A stretch of DNA of 58,321 bases from Gammaproteobacteria bacterium (lineage in GTDB: Bacteria > Pseudomonadota > Gammaproteobacteria > Steroidobacterales > Rariloculaceae), in assembly GCA_017577365.1 (NCBI GenBank), contig PKRJ01000020.1, positions 1 to 58,321 on the forward strand, in the 5' to 3' direction. This document shows, one piece after another, positions 1 to 8,647 of the stretch. The notes beneath the pieces were generated by a model, which was not told the DNA's origin, made no database searches, and saw nothing but the letters and a program-made list of their open reading frames with translations. Each line of letters opens with the position of its first letter. The stretch's first letter is position 1. The position numbers and the translations under genes were made by a program.

Positions 1-912
1 AAGGGGTACGTCGCTTTCGCCGCGCCGTACCCCGGGAAGATCATCCCCCTCGACCTCGCCCAGCTCGGCGGCTCGTTCCTCTGCCAGAAGGACGCATTCC
101 TCTGCGCCGCCAGGGGGATCGACATCGAGGTCGCCTTCACCCGGCGCATCGGTGCAGGGCTCTTCGGCGGGGAAGGCTTCATCCTCCAACGCCTCACGGG
201 CGACGGGATGGCCTTCATCCACGCCGGCGGCACGGTGATCCGCCGCGACCTGGCCGCCGGTGAGAAGATCCGCGTCGACACCGGGTGCGTCGTCGGCTTC
301 GCGCCGACCGTCGACTACGACATCCAGTTCATCGGCGGCTTCAAGAATGCGCTCTTCGGCGGGGAAGGGCTGTTCCTCGCGACCTTGACCGGGCCGGGCC
401 CCGTGTACCTCCAGAGCCTGCCTTTCTCTCGCCTTGCCGACCGCATCATGGCGGCCGCTCGATTCCAGAGGCGCGACGAGAAGACGGGCATCGCCGGGCT
501 CGGCGGGGAGTCTCCGCGCGGGACGCTCCCGGGGGGCCGGGGGGTTTGGGCGGGGGTGCAGCCGCGCCCGCCGATGACCGCCGCCGATGCCGCCGAGCGT
601 CATCGGCAACTCGACCATCTCGCGGCGCTCGTCGCGGAGCGAAACGAGCCCACCGCGATCTGCGGCGATTTCAACCTCACGCCGTACTCGCCGGAGTTCA
701 CGGATTTCGCTCGTCGAACGGGCATGCGCGACGCGCGCGCCGGGCGGGGACCGGGCATCACGTGGCCGACGTCCTTGCCGATCCTCGGCATTCCCATCGA
801 TCATTGCCTCGTGAGCCCGGAGATCGGCGTGGCCGGCTTCCGGCGCTTAGCGGCGTTCGGCTCGGACCACTACCCGATCGCCGCCGGGCTTTTCATCGAG
901 GACGACGCATGA
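1..912 (+). CDS. Partial, apparently fused ORF: AIM24/TIGR00266 C-terminus joined to EEP-nuclease C-terminus
   Basis: The frame is open from base 1, so the 5' end is missing. The first ~155 residues resemble the C-terminal part of AIM24/TIGR00266 proteins: Gly-rich repeats GLFGGEGF and LFGGEGLF, then the closing motif QSLPFSRLADRI. From about base 560 the same frame resembles the last ~115 residues of an endonuclease/exonuclease/phosphatase (EEP) protein: CGDFNLTPYSPEF, an IDH motif and the catalytic SDHYP box. The two parts meet in a G-rich stretch (about 500-555) that matches neither family, and the N-terminal half of the EEP fold is absent. No such fusion is known to me. An assembly join or sequence errors are at least as likely as a real gene. 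The stop overlaps the next start (ATGA). Confidence 0.6.
   Translation, partial: KGYVAFAAPYPGKIIPLDLAQLGGSFLCQKDAFLCAARGIDIEVAFTRRIGAGLFGGEGFILQRLTGDGMAFIHAGGTVIRRDLAAGEKIRVDTGCVVGFAPTVDYDIQFIGGFKNALFGGEGLFLATLTGPGPVYLQSLPFSRLADRIMAAARFQRRDEKTGIAGLGGESPRGTLPGGRGVWAGVQPRPPMTAADAAERHRQLDHLAALVAERNEPTAICGDFNLTPYSPEFTDFARRTGMRDARAGRGPGITWPTSLPILGIPIDHCLVSPEIGVAGFRRLAAFGSDHYPIAAGLFIEDDA
490..560. other. Suspected chimeric junction in a G-rich stretch
   Basis: Homology to the AIM24 family fades after about base 480 and EEP-family homology starts near base 560. Between them lie runs such as CCGGGGGGCCGGGGGG. Upstream codons are mostly C-ending; downstream sequence has the CGCG-rich texture of the rest of the window. 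A misassembly or indel-rich region is the simplest explanation. Confidence 0.45.
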
Positions 913-1658
913 GCCGCGACGACAACCCGACCGCTTGCGTGCTGCTGATCGGCAACGAGCTGCTGTCGGGCAAAACGCAGGACGCGAATCTGAAGTTCAT
1001 CGGGGGCGAGCTGGCGAAGCTCGGCATCAGGCTCGAGGAGGCGCGCGTGATCCGCGACGACATGGACGCGATCGTCGCGCACGTCAACGAATGCCGCGCC
1101 AAATACACGTACGTTTTCACGACGGGCGGGATCGGCCCGACGCACGACGACATCACCGCCGAGGCGATCGCTAAAGCGTTCGACGTCGACCTCGTCGTCG
1201 ACCCCGAAGCCGTCGTGCGCCTGAAGCACGGGGGGAGAGAATTGAACGAAGCGCGCCTCAAGATGGCGCGCGTGCCGGCGGGCGCCGAGCTGATCGACAA
1301 CCCGATCAGCGCCGCGCCGGGTTTCCGCATCGAGAACGTCTTCGTGCTCGCCGGGATCCCGCCGATCGCGCACGCGATGTTCGCCGCGGCCGAGCCGATG
1401 CTGCGGCGCGGCCGAACGATTCACGCGCGCGGCGTCGACGTTTTCTTACGCGAAGGCGATTTCGCGCTCGATCTCGAGCGCATCGCGCGCGCGCATCCCG
1501 AGGTCGAGATCGGCAGTTATCCCTTCCACCGCGACGGCAAGTACGGCGCGAGCCTGGTCGTCCGCGGCACGGACGAGGTGCGCGTCGAGGCCGTGCTGCA
1601 GGAAATCATCGCGGCGATGACGGCGCTCGGCGGCGCGCCGGAGCGCACGCGGCTCTGA
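909..1658 (+). CDS. Molybdopterin-binding-fold protein, CinA N-terminal (MoaB/MogA-like) family
   Basis: A 249-residue protein of the CinA N-terminal / MoCF_biosynth family. The opening segment CVLLIGNELLSGKTQDANL and the central TTGGIGPTHDDIT loop are the hallmark ligand-binding elements. It is the short form without the CinA C-terminal deamidase domain. Family members are linked to nucleotide or molybdopterin-type substrates, but the exact substrate of this short form is not established. ATG at 909 overlaps the preceding stop by four bases, implying translational coupling, although the upstream gene is of doubtful integrity. Confidence 0.85.
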   Translation: MSRDDNPTACVLLIGNELLSGKTQDANLKFIGGELAKLGIRLEEARVIRDDMDAIVAHVNECRAKYTYVFTTGGIGPTHDDITAEAIAKAFDVDLVVDPEAVVRLKHGGRELNEARLKMARVPAGAELIDNPISAAPGFRIENVFVLAGIPPIAHAMFAAAEPMLRRGRTIHARGVDVFLREGDFALDLERIARAHPEVEIGSYPFHRDGKYGASLVVRGTDEVRVEAVLQEIIAAMTALGGAPERTRL

Positions 1659-1759
1659 TTTGGCGACCGCGTGTTCGTCCTGCAGGGTGGACACGGTGAT
1701 TGAGCGGAGTGCGTCGCGGCATCAGGGGGATGCGAAGGCCATGAGGCGTGATCGGTGCC

Positions 1760-2920
1760 TCAAGGATTGTCGGCGTAAGCGATATCGAGAATCCGTGGGG
1801 CAAAGAAGTAATGCGGCCGCGTATTCGAGGCAGTTTGCAGAATCCCGCATCTTATTAGCTTCTTGATATCGGACTTTGCGGTCGGATACGTGACGTTCTG
1901 CTGCGCTGCCACGGACGGGACGGTGATTACCGGCCTCTCGAACAGCGTGTCGACGATCTGATACAAGCGAGCGCTCGCATTCGGTAGCTTCTGCACGGAC
2001 CCGAAGAACTCTTCCCTCAACGCCACGAGTTTTTCGAATCGATAGATCGAATCCAGCGCTTGCGCTCGTGCACCTTCTAGGCAAAACGCGATCCAGCTGT
2101 ACCAGTCACCATGAGTGCTCACTCGAAATAGAAGATCGATGTACTCGTCTTTGTGCCTTTCGAAGTAAGGGCTCAGGTACAGCCACGGTTTGGAGAGCTC
2201 GAGGGTCTTGTAGATCTGCAGGCACAAGAGTAAACGGCCGACCCTGCCGTTTCCGTCGAGGAACGGATGAATGGCCTCGAACTGGTAATGGACCATGAAC
2301 GCCCAGATGAGCGCATCGATGTCGTTGGGACTGTCGAGACTCGTTTCAAAAGCATCCAGGCAATCCGGCAACAAGTGGGCAGGCGGAGGGATATACCTGC
2401 CGCCCGAGCCAACGATGACTTGCGACTGGCGAAACTCGCCGGGCCGCTTATCGGCCCCCCTCACGCCGCTCATTAGGACCCTATGCAACGTTCTTATCAG
2501 GTGAGTCGACAACGGATAGCCGGAGTCGAGAAGCTCCTGGCCGGTCTTGAGCGCCATTCCGTAGTTGTGGACTTCGCGCCATGCGTTGGCCGGGTCCGTC
2601 GCCGAGCGCGGTTCTCGAGGTTCGGCCTGGTACAGGAGTAGCTGCTCCGGTGTCGCATAGGTCCCTTCCATGCTCGACGAGCGCAACGCCTCGCGACTCT
2701 GCAGGGGCGTAAGGACCAAGCTATACGAGGGCATCAGCTTTCCCAGCCCGTCCAGCTTGGCAATGGCCTCCCTAGCGGCCATCAATGCTGGCCACAGGGT
2801 ATCGTTCATCGGCAATGCTCTGGGGAGCGGGTGCGGCAAGAAGGCGTAGTCTTGGGTTCTGCCGACGTTGACCGAGAACAGCTCTCCTAAGGCACCGTCT
2901 GTAAAGGTTCGTGGATCCAC
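1760..2920 (-). CDS. Fic-domain protein (AMP-transferase), self-inhibited class II type
   Basis: A 386-residue protein with an N-terminal Fic_N region, the Fic core motif HPFLDGNGRVGR at residues 218-229 (catalytic His218 intact) and a C-terminal winged-helix-like segment. Residues 81-86, SSSMEG, fit the inhibitory-helix motif [S/T]xxxE[G/N], here located N-terminal to the Fic core, so activity is predicted to be autoinhibited. The family transfers AMP or related groups to hydroxyl side chains; the target cannot be read from sequence. The start is GTG at 2920 with no clear Shine-Dalgarno. G+C is visibly lower than in the neighbours, the upstream region is AT-rich, and there is no antitoxin gene alongside. 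This fits a horizontally acquired stand-alone gene. Confidence 0.9.
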   Translation of the reverse strand: MDPRTFTDGALGELFSVNVGRTQDYAFLPHPLPRALPMNDTLWPALMAAREAIAKLDGLGKLMPSYSLVLTPLQSREALRSSSMEGTYATPEQLLLYQAEPREPRSATDPANAWREVHNYGMALKTGQELLDSGYPLSTHLIRTLHRVLMSGVRGADKRPGEFRQSQVIVGSGGRYIPPPAHLLPDCLDAFETSLDSPNDIDALIWAFMVHYQFEAIHPFLDGNGRVGRLLLCLQIYKTLELSKPWLYLSPYFERHKDEYIDLLFRVSTHGDWYSWIAFCLEGARAQALDSIYRFEKLVALREEFFGSVQKLPNASARLYQIVDTLFERPVITVPSVAAQQNVTYPTAKSDIKKLIRCGILQTASNTRPHYFFAPRILDIAYADNP

Positions 2921-3124
2921 CGCGCAGTTGATTAAAAAATCTGCGCCAAAATTTTAATTAAACGGCGCGGAATTAAACAACTTGTGCTTATAAGGACATT
3001 TTGATTTTTAATCAGTCACTTACCCGAGTCATGCGTCGCGAGCGAGAGCGGGACCCGTTGCGGTTGTTCGGCACAGACGGCGACGTCCGCTTCTCGGCGA
3101 CGCTACCGACCCACCGTCCCGCCA
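2921..3124. other. AT-rich intergenic region between fic and ubiB
   Basis: Bases 2930-3015 are strikingly AT-rich for this genome, with TTTTAATTAAA and TTAATTAAAC-like stretches. They probably hold the fic promoter on the minus strand. No terminal inverted repeats or target duplication were recognised. The remaining ~110 bp to ubiB show no gene. Confidence 0.4.
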
Positions 3125-4768
3125 TCAACGCACTGCGCGGAACAACATCGCGAGACCGATCGCCGCGCCGATCCAGCCGACCCACACGGGCTCCGCGGCG
3201 AGCCCCGCCCACAGCACGCCGGCGATCACGAGCACGCCTCCGGTCAGCTGTCGGTCGCGGCGCGTCGCGCGGCCCGCGCCGTCGCGGTTTCTCGGCGCAT
3301 AACGGTCGCGCGCGGTGCGCACCGGCTCACGCTGCGGGATCAGCGCCGCTTGCCTGAGCTTTCGGTGCAAAAGATCCGGCAACAGCAGAAGATCGTCGGC
3401 GAACTCTGGCCAGGCCTCGACGAGCTTGCGAATGTGCATGCTCGGGCTGCGTCGCTCCGCCATCCACGTCTCGAGGATCGGCTTCGCCGTGCGCCAGAGA
3501 TCGAGCTCGGGATAAAGCTGCCGCCCGAGCCCTTCGATCTGCAGCAGCGTCTTCTGCAGCAGCACGAGCTGTGGCTGCACCTCCATGTGAAACTCGCGAG
3601 CCGTCTCGAAGAGCCTGAGCAGCACGAGCCCGAACGAGATGTCCTTCAGCGGCCGATCGAAGATCGGCTCGCATACCGCGCGCACGGCGGATTCCAGCTC
3701 GTCGACGCGCGTCTCGGGCGGCACCCAGCCGGAGTCGACGTGCAGCTCGGCGACGCGCCGGTAGTCGCGACGGAAGAACGCGAGGAAGTTCTCGGCGAGA
3801 TAGTGCTGATCCTCGTCGCTGAGCGACCCGACGATGCCGAAATCGACGGCGATGTAGCGCGGCTTCGCCGGATCCGTGAGGTCGACGAAGATGTTGCCGG
3901 GATGCATATCCGCGTGGAAGAAGTTGTGCCGGAACACCTGCGTGAAGAAGATCTCGACGCCGTTCTCGGCCAGCAGGCGGATATTCGCGCCGCGCTCGAC
4001 GAGCACGTCGACCGCGCTGATCGGAATCCCCCGAATGCGCTCCAATGTCAGAATGTTCGGTCGGCAATAGTCCCAGTAGACCTGCGGCACGTAGAGCTTG
4101 TCGGAGCCCGCGAAGTTGCGCCGGAGCTGCGCCGCATTCGCGGCTTCGCGCAGCAGATCGACCTCGTGCAGCAGCGTCTTGTGGAATTCCTCGACGACCT
4201 CGACCGGGCGCAGGCGGCGTGCGTCCGGCCAATAGCGCTCCGCGAGCCACGCGAGCTGATAGAGCACCTCGATGTCCCGCTCGATCTGCGCGCGCACGTC
4301 GGGACGCAGGATCTTCACGACGACCTCGGTGCCGTCGACGAGCTTCGCCGCGTGAACCTGCGCGATCGAGGCGGCCGCGAGCGGCTCGCGCTCGAACTCC
4401 GCAAAGATCTCGGAGACGGGACGATGGAACGCGCGCTCGATCGTCGCGATCGCGACCTCCGACGGGAAAGGCGGGACCTGGTCCTGGAGCTTCGCGAGCT
4501 CGGCCGCGAGAGACGGAGACAGGAGATCGCGCCGCGTCGATATCGCCTGGCCGAACTTCACGTAGATCGGCCCGAGCTCCTCGAGCGCGAGCCGCAGCCG
4601 CTCGCCGAGCGGCCGTCGCTTCATCGTCCGGCCGGGCAGGAGCTTCTGCATCCACGCGAGCGGACGAAAGAGATGCGTTCGCCAGACGATCTCGTCGAGG
4701 CCGTAACGGAGCAGCGTGCGCTGGATCGACAGGAGCCTGAGCGGCAGGCGCAGACGACGGACCGGCAT
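3125..4768 (-). CDS. ubiB: Ubiquinone biosynthesis protein kinase-like UbiB
   Basis: A 547-residue ABC1/ADCK-family protein, close to the usual UbiB length. The N-terminal family signature KFGQAISTRRDLLSP (KxGQ) is present, followed by the atypical kinase core (VVKILRPDV, HADMHPGNIFV, and a DFG-like VDFGIVG). Two hydrophobic segments at the C-terminus are expected to anchor it in the inner membrane. UbiB is an ATPase needed for ubiquinone synthesis, probably by helping extract lipid intermediates. The start at 4768 overlaps the ubiJ stop (ATGA), and ubiE-ubiJ-ubiB is the standard operon order. Confidence 0.97.
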   Translation of the reverse strand: MPVRRLRLPLRLLSIQRTLLRYGLDEIVWRTHLFRPLAWMQKLLPGRTMKRRPLGERLRLALEELGPIYVKFGQAISTRRDLLSPSLAAELAKLQDQVPPFPSEVAIATIERAFHRPVSEIFAEFEREPLAAASIAQVHAAKLVDGTEVVVKILRPDVRAQIERDIEVLYQLAWLAERYWPDARRLRPVEVVEEFHKTLLHEVDLLREAANAAQLRRNFAGSDKLYVPQVYWDYCRPNILTLERIRGIPISAVDVLVERGANIRLLAENGVEIFFTQVFRHNFFHADMHPGNIFVDLTDPAKPRYIAVDFGIVGSLSDEDQHYLAENFLAFFRRDYRRVAELHVDSGWVPPETRVDELESAVRAVCEPIFDRPLKDISFGLVLLRLFETAREFHMEVQPQLVLLQKTLLQIEGLGRQLYPELDLWRTAKPILETWMAERRSPSMHIRKLVEAWPEFADDLLLLPDLLHRKLRQAALIPQREPVRTARDRYAPRNRDGAGRATRRDRQLTGGVLVIAGVLWAGLAAEPVWVGWIGAAIGLAMLFRAVR

Positions 4769-5448
4769 CAGCGCGTCTCGCCGCCGACGGCGCGTCGAGG
4801 ATCGCGGGCGTCGTCATCCGCCCGCGCCGAGCCTTGCCGCCGGCCGCGTAGGCGTCGCTCGAGGCGCTCGAGCCGTGCCGCCGCCCGTTCGACGTCGTCG
4901 CGCAGCGTCTCGACGGCGTCGAGCAGCGCCTCGGCCTCATAGCGCGTCGGCAGCAATCGCCTTTCCTCGGTCAGGTATTCCGCCGTATTGAGCTCGAACG
5001 CGCGGCCGGATCTCTTCAGCCACGCGACGAACGCCCGCGCCGCCTGGCCCGCGCGATGCGCGGGAATGTCGCCGACGAAGCGCGCCGCCTCCTCCTCGAG
5101 ATCGGGCAGCGCGAGCTTCAAGACTTCGGCGAACTGCTCAGCGACGTGCACGCGTCCGGTCAGCTCGACGCCCGAGCCGTGCAGGCGGCTCGCGATATTG
5201 CGCTGCCGCACGAGGCGCAGCAGATCGAGCGGCGTGCCGCGGACCGTGACGTCGGAAGGCGCGGCGTCGTTCTCGATCACGCGCACGCGGCCGCCTTCGG
5301 CACGCAGCGTGAGATCGAGACCCACGCCCTCGACTCGCACGCGGAAACTGCGACCCTCGAGCGCTTCGAGCTTCCGCTCGACGCTCGACGATTCCCGAAC
5401 GGCGCGCTCGAGCAGCCGCTCGGCCGCGGCGGACAACGGCAATCTCAT
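4768..5448 (-). CDS. ubiJ: Ubiquinone biosynthesis accessory factor UbiJ (SCP2 domain)
   Basis: A 226-residue protein starting MRLPLSAAAERLLERAV at ATG 5448. The first ~110 residues form an SCP2-type lipid-binding domain; the remainder is charged and ends in a predicted coiled coil rich in Leu, Glu and Arg (about residues 170-205). UbiJ is known as a lipid-binding organiser of the soluble Ubi complex. It lies between ubiE (2-bp gap) and ubiB (4-bp overlap), which supports the call. The reading frame stays open far upstream of 5448, but the start here agrees with family length and with the ubiE stop at 5451. Confidence 0.92.
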   Translation of the reverse strand: MRLPLSAAAERLLERAVRESSSVERKLEALEGRSFRVRVEGVGLDLTLRAEGGRVRVIENDAAPSDVTVRGTPLDLLRLVRQRNIASRLHGSGVELTGRVHVAEQFAEVLKLALPDLEEEAARFVGDIPAHRAGQAARAFVAWLKRSGRAFELNTAEYLTEERRLLPTRYEAEALLDAVETLRDDVERAAARLERLERRLRGRRQGSARADDDARDPRRAVGGETR

Positions 5449-5450
5449 CG

Positions 5451-6236
5451 CTATAGCCGAAAGCCGATATGCAACGCGACGATGCCGGCCGACAGGTTGT
5501 GGAAGCTCACGCGCTCGAAACCGGCTCGTTCCATCATGCGCTTCAGCGTTTCCTGGTCCGGATGCCGGCGGATCGACTCGGCGAGATAGCGATAGCTCGC
5601 GGCATCGCGGGCGATGAGCTGCCCCATCCGAGGCAGGACCTGGAAAGAGTACGCGTCGTAGAGCGGCTCGAGCGGGCCCAAGAGCGGCTTCGAGAACTCG
5701 AGCACGAGCAGCCGGCCGCCGGGCTTCAGCACGCGGCACATCTCCCTGAGCGCCGCAGGCTTGTCGGTCACGTTTCTCAAGCCGAAGCCGATCGTCACGC
5801 CGTGGAAAGTGCGGTCGGGGAACGGCAGCGCTTCCGCGTCGGCCTGGACGTAGGCGACGTTGCCGGCGATGCCGCGGTCGAGCAAGCGGTCGCGGCCGCG
5901 CTCGAGCATCCGGCGGTTGATATCCGTGACGAGCACGCGCCCCGTCGGACCGACTCGCCGCGCGAGACCGAGCGCGAGATCTCCGCTGCCGGCCGCGACG
6001 TCGAGCGCGAAGTCGCCGGGCTTCAAGCCCGTCCGTGCGATCGTGAACGCCTTCCACCAGCGGTGGAGGCCGAACGACATCACGTCGTTCATCAGGTCGT
6101 AGCGCGGCGCGACGGAGTCGAAAACGCCTCGGACCCGAGCCTTTTTCTCGCCGCGCGGCACCCGCTCGTAGCCGAAATCGGTCAGCGGCTCGCGCGTGAC
6201 CTTTACGCGGGGCTCGTCGTGATTGGGTTCGATCAT
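5451..6236 (-). CDS. ubiE: Ubiquinone/menaquinone C-methyltransferase UbiE
   Basis: A 261-residue class I SAM-dependent methyltransferase. Visible are the family motif VFDSVAPRYDLMNDVMSFG, the SAM-binding motif LDVAAGSGDLALGLA and, near the C-terminus, the block PDQETLKRMMERAGF. It methylates the C-2 position of the benzoquinol ring in ubiquinone (and demethylmenaquinol) synthesis. It is the first gene of ubiE-ubiJ-ubiB and lies 14 bp after the DUF971 gene, so the four genes are probably one transcript. Confidence 0.97.
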   Translation of the reverse strand: MIEPNHDEPRVKVTREPLTDFGYERVPRGEKKARVRGVFDSVAPRYDLMNDVMSFGLHRWWKAFTIARTGLKPGDFALDVAAGSGDLALGLARRVGPTGRVLVTDINRRMLERGRDRLLDRGIAGNVAYVQADAEALPFPDRTFHGVTIGFGLRNVTDKPAALREMCRVLKPGGRLLVLEFSKPLLGPLEPLYDAYSFQVLPRMGQLIARDAASYRYLAESIRRHPDQETLKRMMERAGFERVSFHNLSAGIVALHIGFRL

Positions 6237-6250
6237 CCCTCGGATCCGCT

Positions 6251-6607
6251 TCAGCTCGGGGTTCGGGACTTGCCCGCCTTCTCGAGGCGCTCGAGATACC
6301 GGGCCCAGTTCCGCTCGCGGTTGCGGCCCAGCTCGTAGAGTATAGGCCAGGTATAAATGCCCGTAGCGTGCCCGTCGTCGAAAACGATCCGGATCGCATA
6401 TCGACCGACCGGCTCGATCCGGACGATCCCGACGTTCTCCTTGCCAGTGACGAGAATACCCTCGCCGGCCACATGGCCCTTGACCTCGGCCGACGGCGAG
6501 TACACGCGAAGGTACTCGGCGTCGAGGTCCGCCTCGAAGCCGTCGTCGAAGCGCACGACGAGCCGGCGCGTCTTCTTCTTCAGCGTGATCTCGACGGGCT
6601 GCGGCAT
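6251..6607 (-). CDS. DUF971 / GBBH-like N-terminal domain protein
   Basis: A 118-residue single-domain protein of the DUF971 family, which resembles the N-terminal domain of gamma-butyrobetaine hydroxylase. The core LVVRFDDGFEADLDAEYLRVYSPSAE and the closing IYTWPILYELGR are typical. Function is unknown; related proteins have been linked to Fe-S or metal handling. It sits between hslU and ubiE, which is a conserved position in gammaproteobacteria, so it may share transcription with ubiE. Confidence 0.88.
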   Translation of the reverse strand: MPQPVEITLKKKTRRLVVRFDDGFEADLDAEYLRVYSPSAEVKGHVAGEGILVTGKENVGIVRIEPVGRYAIRIVFDDGHATGIYTWPILYELGRNRERNWARYLERLEKAGKSRTPS

Positions 6608-6671
6608 GGACCGGTCCCTGTAAGGGGCTACCGACCCTATTGTCTCCGTTTTTCGCGCCCCTTTGCGCTCT

Positions 6672-7979
6672 TCAGAGAATGTAGCGGGTCAGGTCCTCGT
6701 CCTTGATGAGCTCGCCGAGATGCGCGTCGACGTACGCGGCGTCGATGACGACCGTTTCGCTGGCACGGTCGGCCGCCTCGAACGAGATCGACTCGAGCAG
6801 CCGCTCGAGCACCGTGTGCAGACGCCGGGCACCGATGTTCTCGCTGCGCGAGTTCACCTCGTACGCGACCTCGGCGATCCTCCGGATGCCGCTCGGCTCC
6901 CATTCGAGCTTCACGCGCTCGGTCTCGAGCAGGCTCGAGTATTGGCGCGTCAGCGACGCGCTCGGCTCGGTGAGAATCTTCACGAAATCGTCGATGCCGA
7001 GCGCCGAGAGCTCGACGCGGATGGGGAACCGCCCCTGGAGCTCGGGAATCAGGTCGGACGGCTTCGCGACACTGAACGCGCCGGACGCGATGAACAGGAT
7101 GTGATCCGTCCGCACCATCCCATAGCGCGTGCTCACGGTGGAGCCCTCGACGAGCGGCAACAGATCGCGCTGCACGCCTTCGCGAGAGACGTCGGCGCCG
7201 ATGCCTTCGGAGCGCCGCGCGATCTTGTCGATCTCGTCGATGAATACGATGCCGTGCTGCTCGGCGGCTTCGAGCGCCTGCAGCTTGATCTCCTCCTCGT
7301 TGACGAGCTTCGCGGCTTCCTCGTCCTTCAGGATCCGGAGCGCATCCTTCACCTTGAGCTTGCGCGTCCGACGCCGGTTGCCGGACAGGCTCTTGAACAT
7401 GTTCTGGAGCTGCGCCGTCATCTCCTCCATGCCGGGCGGCGCCATGATCTCGACGCCGATCTGCGGCGCCTGCACCTCGATCTCGACCTCGCGCTCGTCG
7501 AGCGCCCCCTCGCGCAGCATCTTGCGCAGGCGCTGGCGCGTTTCCCGCCCTTCGCCTTCGTCGCGAATGCCGGGCAGGAGTGCGTCGAGCAGCCTATCCT
7601 CCGCAGCGTCCTCGGCGCGGTGGGCGACCTTCGCCATGGCCTGCTCGCGCACCATTTTCACGGCCATGTCGACGAGATCGCGGATGATCGAATCGACGTC
7701 GCGCCCGACGTAACCCACTTCGGTGAACTTCGTCGCCTCGACCTTGATGAACGGCGCGTTCGCGAGCTTCGCGAGCCGCCGCGCGATCTCGGTCTTGCCG
7801 ACGCCGGTCGGCCCGATCATCAGGATGTTCTTCGGCGTGATCTCGCTGCGCAGCGGCTCGGGGATCTGCGCGCGCCGCCAGCGGTTGCGCAGCGCGATCG
7901 CGACCGCCCGCTTCGCCTCGTGCTGACCGATGATGTACTTGTCGAGCTCCTGGACGATCTCGCGCGGCGTCATCGACAT
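6672..7979 (-). CDS. hslU: HslU, ATPase subunit of the HslUV protease
   Basis: A 435-residue AAA+ unfoldase, the usual HslU length. The Walker A motif GPTGVGKT, the pore-loop neighbourhood EVGYVGRDV, the Walker B segment IVFIDEIDKIA and the terminal DLTRYIL tail that docks into HslV are all visible. The I-domain lies between the Walker motifs. It unfolds substrates for HslV in the cytoplasm, mainly under heat stress. It starts 14 bp after hslV. An alternative start is the Met at residue 3. Confidence 0.98.
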   Translation of the reverse strand: MSMTPREIVQELDKYIIGQHEAKRAVAIALRNRWRRAQIPEPLRSEITPKNILMIGPTGVGKTEIARRLAKLANAPFIKVEATKFTEVGYVGRDVDSIIRDLVDMAVKMVREQAMAKVAHRAEDAAEDRLLDALLPGIRDEGEGRETRQRLRKMLREGALDEREVEIEVQAPQIGVEIMAPPGMEEMTAQLQNMFKSLSGNRRRTRKLKVKDALRILKDEEAAKLVNEEEIKLQALEAAEQHGIVFIDEIDKIARRSEGIGADVSREGVQRDLLPLVEGSTVSTRYGMVRTDHILFIASGAFSVAKPSDLIPELQGRFPIRVELSALGIDDFVKILTEPSASLTRQYSSLLETERVKLEWEPSGIRRIAEVAYEVNSRSENIGARRLHTVLERLLESISFEAADRASETVVIDAAYVDAHLGELIKDEDLTRYIL

Positions 7980-7993
7980 GGGCGTCCTGCCTC

Positions 7994-8524
7994 TTACAGC
8001 TCTTCGATGGTGATGTGACGGTTCGTATAGATGCAGATATCCGCGGCGATCGTCATCGCTTTCTCGACGATCTCCCGCGCGCCGAGCTCCGTGTTCTGCA
8101 TCAGCGCGATCGCCGCGGCCTGCGCATAGGCTCCGCCGGACCCGATCGCGATCAGATCCTGCTCGGGCTCGATCACGTCGCCCGTGCCCGAGATCAGCAG
8201 CGTGTGCGACGCGTCCGCGACGCAGAGCAGCGCCTCGAGCCGGCGCAGCATGCGGTCGGTGCGCCAGTCCTTCGCGAGCTCGATCGCGCCGCGCGTCAGG
8301 TTGCCGTACTGGTCGAGCTTCTTCTCGAACAGCTCGAACAGCGTGAACGCATCGGCCGTGCCGCCGGCGAATCCGGCGAGCACGCGGCCGTCGCGAAGGC
8401 GACGGACCTTGCGGGCGTTGCCCTTCATGATCTTGTCGCCCATCGTGACCTGGCCGTCGCCCCCGATCGCGACGCGGCCGTTACGGCGAACACAAAGAAT
8501 CGTCGTGCCGTGAAATTCGCTCAT
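7994..8524 (-). CDS. hslV: HslV, threonine protease subunit of HslUV
   Basis: A 176-residue N-terminal-nucleophile peptidase. The sequence begins MSEFHGTTILCVRRNGRV; a six-residue propeptide precedes the catalytic Thr7, as in many proteobacterial HslV proteins. GGDGQVT and GSGGAYAQAAA are family landmarks. HslV forms the proteolytic double ring capped by HslU. It is the first gene of the hslVU pair. No clear sigma-32 promoter was seen in the 123 bp upstream. Confidence 0.97.
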   Translation of the reverse strand: MSEFHGTTILCVRRNGRVAIGGDGQVTMGDKIMKGNARKVRRLRDGRVLAGFAGGTADAFTLFELFEKKLDQYGNLTRGAIELAKDWRTDRMLRRLEALLCVADASHTLLISGTGDVIEPEQDLIAIGSGGAYAQAAAIALMQNTELGAREIVEKAMTIAADICIYTNRHITIEEL

Positions 8525-8647
8525 CGTCCTTCCCGGTCAGCGGAAATCGCAGCGTGGGGCGTTGGGGCCGACACTTACGGCCCTTCGCCGCCGGCTCGGC
8601 GTGCACGGGCGGGCTTCCGGCAACGGCGCTCCCGGCGCACGAGCCTG

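Noticed and set aside
3350..4942. 530-residue open frame antisense to ubiB
   Set aside because: Same effect of high G+C; ubiB on the minus strand has all family motifs.
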